Virus record (IMG/VR): IMGVR_UViG_3300025098_000144
Span: 1-35,702 of that record
Reading direction: 5' to 3' (one strand)
Length of the DNA: 35,702 bases
Source: a virus
Shown here: piece after piece, positions 30,354 to 35,702 of the stretch
How the letters are laid out: every line of letters starts with the position of its first letter
How positions within the stretch are numbered: position 1 is the stretch's first letter
Notes under the pieces: generated by a model
Told to the model about the DNA's origin: nothing
The model's database searches: none
Seen by the model: only the letters and a program-made list of their open reading frames with translations
Made by a program: the position numbers and the translations under genes

Positions 30354-30686
30354 TTAAGCTACCTTGCGGCGCTTGTTGGATGGAACTGCTTTCTCAGTCG
30401 TGTCAGGCTTCTCAGCTAACTCGTCACGAGACTCAGGCTTCTCTGATTTGTTGCGGAGATACTCAAGTGTCTTCTCGGCTCGTTCGATCTGAGCAGAGTG
30501 AGCATCCTCCACCGCCATCGACAACATCTTTTTACCTGCTTTTGTCTTGCGTTCCCAAATGGCGATCTCAATCCTCTTGCCTTCGAGCATGATTTCTCCC
30601 TTGAAGGATGGAGCTTTTTCGCTGCGCTCGAGTCCCTTGTCGTTGTAGAAGGCTATTCCTTTGTTGTTTTCGATGTTAAGTGCCAT
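30354..30686 (-). CDS. DUF736-like basic/acidic protein (110 aa)
   Basis: The core (APSFKGEIMLEGKRIEIAIW then ERKTKAGKKMLSMAVED) has the beta-strand rhythm of DUF736-type proteins (K-A-P-D-x-R ... G-x-E-x-G-A-A-W-K-K-x-x-x-G-K-x-Y-L-S-V). The C-terminus is charged and disordered, ending KRRKVA. ATG 30686 follows GAGGAAATATC. Likely the first leftward gene from the control region; DUF736 members occur on plasmids next to replication/transfer genes. Low-to-moderate certainty on the family. Confidence 0.55.
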   Translation of the reverse strand: MALNIENNKGIAFYNDKGLERSEKAPSFKGEIMLEGKRIEIAIWERKTKAGKKMLSMAVEDAHSAQIERAEKTLEYLRNKSEKPESRDELAEKPDTTEKAVPSNKRRKVA

Positions 30687-30779
30687 GATATTTCCTCTAT
30701 TGATTGATTTGTGTCGTTGCCGACATGAGCAGAACTTCACTGGCTGTGCCTGATTGCAAGGGGGAAGTTAAGCGTGAAT

Positions 30780-30794
30780 CGCGGAGGGTCCGCG
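30780..30794. repeat. Palindrome CGCGGA-GGG-TCCGCG
   Basis: Six-base perfect arms with a three-base loop, the first of three hairpins in the control region. Confidence 0.75.
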
Positions 30795-30805
30795 TATGAG
30801 GGCGA

Positions 30806-30828
30806 GCTTTTCCGCTTTGCGGAAAAAA
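30806..30828. repeat. Palindromic direct repeat, copy 1 (TTTTCCGC-TTT-GCGGAAAA)
   Basis: Eight-base perfect arms (30808-30815 and 30819-30826) around TTT, preceded by AG and followed by extra A. An identical copy lies 47 bases to the right. There is no T-run outside the stem on either strand, so a simple terminator is unlikely. Confidence 0.9.
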
Positions 30829-30852
30829 ATAGCGGCCCGATTGTGAGGGGAA

Positions 30853-30875
30853 GCTTTTCCGCTTTGCGGAAAAAT
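30853..30875. repeat. Palindromic direct repeat, copy 2 (TTTTCCGC-TTT-GCGGAAAA)
   Basis: Arms at 30855-30862 and 30866-30873; identical to copy 1 including the flanking AG and AA. Spacing of 47 bases is about four and a half helical turns. Confidence 0.9.
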
Positions 30876-31475
30876 AGAGCGCCCCGAACGTGTGGAAACC
30901 GCTATTCTCGCGGCCCTTGCGAGCAGGTGCAGACTGTGAATTCGTTGCGGTTGTCAGGCTACGACGGGTACAAATCTATCGATAGAGGACATATCGCTTA
31001 TGGCGCTTGACCTCGGAAACGGCAAAGGATTCTGCAGCGACAAGGGTGAGGAGCAGCGGAAAACGGAATCCGTGTGAGCAATCAGGATTGAAGGCAACCC
31101 CTCTGCCATTTGGGAATGCAGGACAAAGGCTACAAAGCTGCCGACAACAACTGCTCACTCTGATTAGATCGGGCTAGTCGATAACCAATGTGGATAGCTA
31201 CTGAATAGCTCAGGGGATCCCAGCCAGACTCTCACACTCTTCCATACCGGACAATACGACACGTTGACCTGATGGGGGTCGAATAACACTACGGGGGGAG
31301 GCAGAGCATCGCCGGTGATATATATAGTTCCCACCCAGATACAAAAAAAGCGGAAATTGAAAAGAAGGAAACCGTTATAGATACTAGCTAAGAGGCGGAT
31401 TTGTTAGAAGAAAAAGTAATATCGGGGAGGTATTTGTATTTCTCTGTATTTATCTATAGGATAGGGAGGGTAGGA

Positions 31476-31501
31476 GGGCGTAATATGCCCTTTTAGTTTT
31501 T
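31476..31501 (+). terminator. Terminator-like hairpin ahead of the first late gene
   Basis: GGGC-GTAATAT-GCCC followed by TTTTAGTTTTT, ending 13 bases before ATG 31515 and overlapping the edge of its AAGGAG. Placed in a leader, it may work as an attenuator that must be read through for late expression, or it simply ends a leader RNA. Confidence 0.6.
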
Positions 31502-31514
31502 AAGGAGATTAAAG

Positions 31515-31703
31515 ATGAAGGATAAAGACCATACAGTTGAGTATACGTCCATTGATTACCACTCAATGTGCGAGAAGTCTAAGTCTAGGGTGAAGCAAAT
31601 GCAGAAGGCTGGCTATCCAACCATGCACGATCCTAAGCAAACCCCAGAAGAAACGGGTAAGGTAGATGGCTACTCAATCATAATGATGGGAAAGCATGGA
31701 TAA
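31515..31703 (+). CDS. Hypothetical protein (62 aa), first gene of late operon
   Basis: AAGGAGATTAAAG precedes the ATG. The product is basic and His/Met-containing (SIDYHSMCEKSKSRVKQM, ending YSIIMMGKHG). Not recognised. It overlaps the small terminase start by 8 bases, so it is co-translated with packaging genes. Confidence 0.65.
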   Translation: MKDKDHTVEYTSIDYHSMCEKSKSRVKQMQKAGYPTMHDPKQTPEETGKVDGYSIIMMGKHG

Positions 31704-32100
31704 TCAGCGTACTCAGGACTCTGGAAGGCCGTCGAAGAAGGATATTGCTTCTAATTCGGCTGGAGGCAGGAAGAAAGTTGGGCGTCCAAAGGGTGACGCC
31801 ACGATAATAAACGAGTATAAGGCTCGTATGCTGGCCTCTCCGCGCTCAAAGAAGGTAATGGATACCATATTTGAGGCGGCATTAGACCACGATCACAGGA
31901 ATCAGGCCGCAGCGTGGAAGTTAGTAATGGATCGAATACTTCCTGTGGCTGCATTTGAAAAGGATATTATCAAAGATGCTGGAAGAAGCGCGATACAAAT
32001 TAACATCACTGGTGTTGGAGCTACGTCTATTGCGAATGCAGCTGCAACAGAGGGCGAAGAAGAAGATACAGTCATTGCGATCCAAGATCCGAGCGATTAA
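31696..32100 (+). CDS. terS: Terminase small subunit (candidate)
   Basis: A 134-residue protein with a basic, disordered N-terminus carrying AT-hook-like GRP motifs (GRPSKK, GRKKVGRPKG), a helical centre (ARMLASPRSKKVMDTIFEAA then RNQAAAWKLVMDRI) and an acidic tail. That central block is common in proteins encoded just upstream of TerL in aquatic podoviruses. It would recognise the packaging site and hand DNA to TerL. Two genes separate it from TerL here. Confidence 0.68.
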   Translation: MDNQRTQDSGRPSKKDIASNSAGGRKKVGRPKGDATIINEYKARMLASPRSKKVMDTIFEAALDHDHRNQAAAWKLVMDRILPVAAFEKDIIKDAGRSAIQINITGVGATSIANAAATEGEEEDTVIAIQDPSD

Positions 32101-32123
32101 GGACAGCATAGAACAGTTTTTCC

Positions 32124-32465
32124 ATGAAATTCTTCGTTAGATCTGAGTTTAACTGCCAATACACAGGGGAAAATAAGATGAACCCTGAGTTTTTGGAGAA
32201 GTTAGATAGATTAAGGGGGGTCTGTGGATTCCCCTTTGTGATTACTAGCGGGTATAGAAGTGAAGACCACCCCATTGAGGCGGCAAAAGACACCCCAGGT
32301 ACTCACGCACAAGGCATTGCCGCTGATATCGCTGTATCTAGGGCAGTGCACAGATTCATACTAATTAACTACGCTTTTCAACAGGGATTTACAGGAATTG
32401 GTATAGATTCCGCTTTCATTCACCTCGATATTCGCGATAGCATCCCTGTACTTTGGACTTATTGA
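32124..32465 (+). CDS. M15-family peptidase, endolysin candidate
   Basis: A 113-residue zinc peptidase of the M15_3/VanY type: ITSGYRSEDHPIEAA, then GTHAQGIAADIAV (His and Asp ligands) and FIHLDIRD (third His) close to a C-terminal LWTY. Such enzymes cut peptidoglycan cross-links and serve as endolysins in small phages. The start MKFFVRSEFNCQYTGENKMN agrees with the usual family N-terminus although the ribosome site is weak. No signal peptide is present, so release would need the holin at 10221. Confidence 0.82.
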   Translation: MKFFVRSEFNCQYTGENKMNPEFLEKLDRLRGVCGFPFVITSGYRSEDHPIEAAKDTPGTHAQGIAADIAVSRAVHRFILINYAFQQGFTGIGIDSAFIHLDIRDSIPVLWTY

Positions 32466-32484
32466 CAAGATCAAGGAGTGAGTT

Positions 32485-33276
32485 ATGAAGATTATTGTAT
32501 CGGTATTAGTAGTATTACTACTTACTGGGTGTGCTTCTAGCAGTTCTGAGTATTATGAAGCCGTTCAACGAGCAGCAGAAGCAAGCTCGCAAGCATCACA
32601 AGCAAAGTTTGACGCACTGTCTAAGATTGCAGCAAGTGGTGACGGTCAAGCGGCAAGTGCCGCAGTAATGGCTTTGGCTTTAACGCAGACTGCTACGGTT
32701 CAGCCAATACCCCAGCAATCAGAAGCAATGCAGTGGGCATCTATACTTGCATCGCCAGTTACATCACTAGGCATGATGTGGATGCAGTCTGACTCCACGA
32801 AAAAAATGGCAAAGTACAACTCACAAGTTGACCTCGCTAGGATTTCATCTGATGCCAGCACACAACAAGCTCTGTATGGATCGTTTGTTTCATCAAACCA
32901 GATTACTGGTGACGTTGCCGCAGCCGGTATGACTGCGATGGGGAATGTAGACTACACGCCGTTCGTTAATGGCATGGTCACACTCGGTACTACAGGCATG
33001 ACTAGCTTGACGGATCTTAGTAAGGCAGGTTTTGACGCCAATACATCCATTGCTACCGCTGGTCTTAACTCTGCGGTTAGCCTGGGAACTGCGGGCCTTA
33101 ACTCCACAGGCAACGTAGGTATTGCTGGGATTAATGGGTTGGTCACAAACACCTCCAATTGGCTTAACTACTCAGCTGCTAACAATCTAGTATGGAAAGA
33201 CATAATGGCAACTGAACAGAAAGGTTGCGTAGCAACAGCAAACGCCGCAGGTCAAGTTATAGTTACCTGTAACTAG
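32485..33276 (+). CDS. Lipoprotein of unknown function (263 aa)
   Basis: MKIIVSVLVVLLLTGCASSS is a lipoprotein signal with lipobox LTGC (Cys16), so the mature protein should be lipid-anchored in the envelope. The rest is Ala/Ser/Thr/Gly-rich with a helical first half (EAVQRAAEASSQASQAKFDA) and a repetitive region near the C-terminus (TAGLNSAVSLGTAGLNSTGN). It ends with a Cys pair (GCVATANAAGQVIVTC). Placed next to the M15 peptidase it may be an outer-membrane spanin-type or exclusion lipoprotein, though long for a spanin. AAGGAGTGAGTT precedes the ATG. Confidence 0.7.
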   Translation: MKIIVSVLVVLLLTGCASSSSEYYEAVQRAAEASSQASQAKFDALSKIAASGDGQAASAAVMALALTQTATVQPIPQQSEAMQWASILASPVTSLGMMWMQSDSTKKMAKYNSQVDLARISSDASTQQALYGSFVSSNQITGDVAAAGMTAMGNVDYTPFVNGMVTLGTTGMTSLTDLSKAGFDANTSIATAGLNSAVSLGTAGLNSTGNVGIAGINGLVTNTSNWLNYSAANNLVWKDIMATEQKGCVATANAAGQVIVTCN

Positions 33277-33278
33277 TT

Positions 33279-34529
33279 TTGGCTGATTTAAATGTTCAGT
33301 TACTTCCTTGGCAGCAGGATGTCTACTCTGATCCCGCTAGATTTAAGGTAGTAGCAGCTGGGCGACGAACAGGGAAGTCTCGTCTAGCTGCGTGGTTATT
33401 AATTATTAATGGCCTGCAGGCAGATAAAGGCCATGTTTTTTACGTTGCGCCCACTCAAGGACAGGCCAGGGATATTTTGTGGCAAACCTTGATGGAGCTA
33501 GGACACCCTGTAATTGCTGGTTCTCATATCAACAATTTACAGATTAAGCTGGTCAACGGGGCCACGATTAGTCTTAAAGGGGCAGACAGGCCCGAGACAA
33601 TGCGTGGCGTGTCCTTGAAGTTTCTTGTAATGGATGAGTACGCAGACATGAAGCCTGATGTTTGGGAGCAGATTCTTCGTCCAGCACTAGCAGACCAAAA
33701 AGGGGAGGCTTTGTTTATTGGAACCCCTATGGGTCGCAATCATTTTTATGAACTCTATAAATACGCTGAGCTTGGAAATGATGAAACATATAAAGGATGG
33801 CACTTTACAAGCTATGACAATCCAATACTTGATCCATCTGAAATTGATATGGCTAAAAAATCAATGTCGAGTTATGCCTTTCGACAAGAGTTTATGGCTT
33901 CCTTTGAAGCTAGAGGCTCAGAGATGTTTAAGGAAGATTGGGTTAAGGTTGGCGAAGACGAAAACGATGGCGACTACTATATTGCTATTGACCTTGCTGG
34001 ATTTGAAGACGTTAATAAAAAACGAACAAAAAACACTAGGCTAGACGAAACAGCAATTGCAGTTACAAAGGTAAGTCCTGACGGGTGGTTTGTTGAAAAC
34101 ATTATTTATGGAAGGTGGGATCTCAACGAAACAGCAATGAAAATTTTTCAAGCTGTTCGCGATTACAAGCCTGTCAGCGTGGGCATAGAAAAAGGAATTG
34201 CAAAGCAGGCGGTAATGTCTCCGCTTACGGATTTAATGAAACGGTACGGAATGTTCTTTCGTGTTGAAGAGCTTAGCCACGGAAACAAAAAGAAAACTGA
34301 TCGCGTCATGTGGGCTTTGCAGGGGCGATTTGAAAACGGTTATGTTACTTTAAACAAGGGCGAGTGGAACACGCGGTTTCTTGACCAGCTGTTTCAATTT
34401 CCAGATGCTTTAACGCATGATGATTTAGTTGACGCCCTAGCTTATATAGATCAGTTGGCTAAGGTTGCATACGATTATGAGTATGAAATTGACGATCACG
34501 AAATTCTAGACGTTGTATCTGGATATTAA
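33279..34529 (+). CDS. terL: Terminase large subunit
   Basis: A 416-residue packaging motor. The ATPase domain has Walker A GRRTGKS (residues 28-34), Walker B LKFLVMDE (113-120, E120 catalytic) and motif III FIGTPMG (about 146-152). The nuclease domain starts YIAIDLAGFED (D238) and ends with HDDLVDALAYI. It packages DNA through the portal encoded just downstream. The start is TTG at 33279, three bases after the lipoprotein stop; no ATG is available before the Walker A motif and no clear Shine-Dalgarno is seen, suggesting weak coupled initiation. Confidence 0.95.
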   Translation: MADLNVQLLPWQQDVYSDPARFKVVAAGRRTGKSRLAAWLLIINGLQADKGHVFYVAPTQGQARDILWQTLMELGHPVIAGSHINNLQIKLVNGATISLKGADRPETMRGVSLKFLVMDEYADMKPDVWEQILRPALADQKGEALFIGTPMGRNHFYELYKYAELGNDETYKGWHFTSYDNPILDPSEIDMAKKSMSSYAFRQEFMASFEARGSEMFKEDWVKVGEDENDGDYYIAIDLAGFEDVNKKRTKNTRLDETAIAVTKVSPDGWFVENIIYGRWDLNETAMKIFQAVRDYKPVSVGIEKGIAKQAVMSPLTDLMKRYGMFFRVEELSHGNKKKTDRVMWALQGRFENGYVTLNKGEWNTRFLDQLFQFPDALTHDDLVDALAYIDQLAKVAYDYEYEIDDHEILDVVSGY

Positions 34530-34541
34530 TAGGAAAAAATC

Positions 34542-35702
34542 ATGGCAGATGAAATTTACGAACCCGACCCCTTAATGGTTGAAGAATCTCTTGCTGGATG
34601 GGTTATTAACAAATGCGAGAACTGGCGCGATTATTACGAGTCAAATTATGAAGACAGGTTTGATGAGTATTATAGACTTTGGCGCGGTCAATGGGATCCA
34701 GCAGATGCCCAAAGAAGCTCTGAACGCTCTAGAATAATCAGCCCTGCATTACAGCAGGCTGTAGAGTCTAATGTAGCAGAGCTTGAGGAGGCTACATTTG
34801 GCCGCGGTAAATGGTTTGATATCGCAGATGACGCTGTTGATGGCGATAAACAAGACATTGTGTATTTACGCAAAAAGCTTGGTGAAGACTTTGAGTCTTG
34901 TAAGGTGCGAAAGGCGGTTGCAGAGTGTCTTATTAATGCGGCTGTTTTTGGGACGGGCATTGGCGAAGTTGTTATTGAAGAAATTAAAGAGATGGCCCCA
35001 GCTACAGAGCCATTAATGGATGGAGACCTTCAGGCAGTTGGCGTAAATATTAAAGATCGGGTTGTTGTAAAGTTAAAACCAATATTGCCGCAAAACTTTC
35101 TAATAGACCCTGTAGCAACCTCAATAGAGGATGCTTACGGTGTAGCTATTGATGAATTTGTTAGCCGACATACGGTAGAGTTACTGCAAGAACAAGGCGT
35201 TTACAAAGAAGCAATGATCGGATCTGCTGCTCCTGACACTGAACTTGAGCCAGATCAAGACCTTACTATATATAATGATGACAAAGTAAGAATTACAAAG
35301 TATTATGGCTTGGTGCCTAAAGAGCTTCTTGAGTCTGAAGACGTAGAGGTTGAAGAAGACTCTAAGTATGTTGAGGCTATTGTCGTTATCGCAAACGGCG
35401 GCACACTTCTCAAAGCCACAAAAAATCCATATATGATGGGCGATAGGCCCGTTGTTGCATTTCCTTGGGATGTAGTCCCAGGACGATTTTGGGGTCGTGG
35501 CGTTTGTGAAAAAGGTTATAACAGCCAGAAAGCACTGGATACTGAGCTTCGCGCTAGGATTGATGCGCTAAGTCTCACGATCCACCCCATGATTGCTATT
35601 GACGCAACTCGGCTTCCTCGCGGCGCTAAGCCAGAGGTTAGACCGGGCAAAATAATTTTGACCAATGGAGACCCTCGTGAAGTTTTACAGCCATTCAAAT
35701 TT
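34542..35702 (+). CDS. Portal protein, N-terminal part (gene crosses the contig junction)
   Basis: This reading frame runs open to the last base of the window and continues in the same frame at base 1, where 72 bases are repeated. Joined, it gives a protein of about 674 residues, close in size to P22-type podovirus portals. The portal is the dodecameric ring at the head vertex through which TerL pumps DNA. The gene starts 12 bases after the large terminase stop, with AGGA ahead of the ATG, and terminase-then-portal order is the classic phage arrangement. The protein is acidic and aromatic-rich near its start (YYESNYEDRFDEYYRLWRGQ), as in podoviral portals. Family is inferred from size, order and general character; no catalytic motif is expected. 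Confidence 0.85.
   Translation, partial: MADEIYEPDPLMVEESLAGWVINKCENWRDYYESNYEDRFDEYYRLWRGQWDPADAQRSSERSRIISPALQQAVESNVAELEEATFGRGKWFDIADDAVDGDKQDIVYLRKKLGEDFESCKVRKAVAECLINAAVFGTGIGEVVIEEIKEMAPATEPLMDGDLQAVGVNIKDRVVVKLKPILPQNFLIDPVATSIEDAYGVAIDEFVSRHTVELLQEQGVYKEAMIGSAAPDTELEPDQDLTIYNDDKVRITKYYGLVPKELLESEDVEVEEDSKYVEAIVVIANGGTLLKATKNPYMMGDRPVVAFPWDVVPGRFWGRGVCEKGYNSQKALDTELRARIDALSLTIHPMIAIDATRLPRGAKPEVRPGKIILTNGDPREVLQPFKF
35631..35702. repeat. Terminal redundancy with bases 1-72
   Basis: These 72 bases equal bases 1-72 except for A at 35651 versus G at 21. Both read Lys in the portal frame. This is the signature of a circular assembly; the true genome is about 35,630 bp if the overlap is removed. 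Whether the virion DNA is circularly permuted cannot be told from this. Confidence 0.95.

Larger units (their letters stand above)
30741..31514. other. Non-coding, palindrome-rich control region
   Basis: Some 770 bases without a convincing gene. It contains three palindromic hairpins in the first 150 bases, a possible CCGC/GCGG stem near 30900, TATCGATA near 30978, AGCTA...TAGCT near 31195, AT-rich TATATATA near 31320, a polypurine-rich tract 31345-31480 and a terminator at its end. It divides leftward accessory genes from the rightward late operon and lies close to the small terminase gene, so promoters, a packaging site or a structured RNA are the likely contents. Confidence 0.7.

Noticed and set aside
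30774-31010. + strand ORF of 78 aa through the control-region palindromes
   Set aside because: Its sequence is dictated by the palindromes, no ribosome site is present and it has no protein-like pattern.
31090-31310. tRNA-like segment (a GGGGTCGAATAAC block resembling a T-loop)
   Set aside because: No matching acceptor, D and anticodon stems could be paired around it.
31461-31476. T7-type promoter resemblance (CTATAGGATAGGGAGG)
   Set aside because: The upstream half does not match a T7-like promoter and no single-subunit RNA polymerase gene was found.

Overview
The window is a single tailed-phage genome (Caudoviricetes, podovirus-like), almost certainly complete. Its last 72 bases (35631-35702) repeat its first 72 with one silent difference, so the contig closes into a circle of about 35,630 bp, and the portal gene runs across the junction. 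Overall look, lysine-rich microproteins, LamG/DUF7483 adhesins and the AELNILDGVT fibre repeats are typical of uncultured aquatic (marine or freshwater) phages. NinB/NinG-like recombination genes, a lipoprotein with a Gram-negative style lipobox and a three-TM-type holin suggest a Gram-negative, perhaps gammaproteobacterial, host. No integrase, excisionase or CI-like repressor was recognised, and neither were a DNA polymerase or an RNA polymerase, so the phage probably relies on host polymerases and is probably lytic.

Layout, read in circular order. (1) 30741-31514 is a non-coding, palindrome-rich control region between the leftward accessory genes and the rightward late genes. (2) The late operon on the + strand is continuous from 31515 through the junction to 20485, about 24.6 kb: small ORF, small terminase, M15 peptidase (endolysin candidate), lipoprotein, large terminase (TTG start), portal, a cluster of tiny basic proteins with an embedded QueC-like PP-loop enzyme, FmdB-like zinc ribbon, scaffold, major capsid protein, UUCG terminator, tail fibre with 39-bp repeats, LamG/DUF7483 adhesin, fibre-assembly-like protein, coiled-coil/TM protein, holin, a very acidic low-complexity protein, head-tail adaptor, tail nozzle, mini-fibre, and three internal/ejection proteins, the last with a lytic transglycosylase domain. 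(3) Replication and recombination on the - strand, 20482-24303: NinG-like, NinB-like, HTH-metallophosphoesterase, small ORFs and a RepA/DnaB-like ATPase. Two facing arrays of 9-bp repeats (22995-23133) lie just downstream of the ATPase gene and are the best origin candidate. (4) A short rightward early operon, 24456-25911, driven by two tandem sigma70-type promoters: ERF annealase, small ORF, SSB-like protein, terminator, DUF4224-like and DUF3310 proteins, the last preceded by a strong hairpin. (5) A leftward accessory cluster, 25992-30686, of about 15 tightly packed small genes, many with start/stop overlaps, including an ArdC-type antirestriction protein, several CxxC mini-proteins and membrane peptides.

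How it works together: ERF, SSB-like, NinB/NinG and the RepA-like helicase form a recombination-dependent replication set that would recruit host polymerase. ArdC, and possibly deazaguanine modification fed by the QueC-like enzyme, could protect the DNA. TerS/TerL package it through the portal into an HK97-fold-type head; the transglycosylase protein opens the cell wall on entry; M15 peptidase and holin lyse the cell. The points most worth a second look are the 9-bp array locus with its micro-ORFs, the palindromic control region, the lone QueC-like gene among basic microproteins, the acidic virion-locus protein, and the hairpin in front of the DUF3310 gene.
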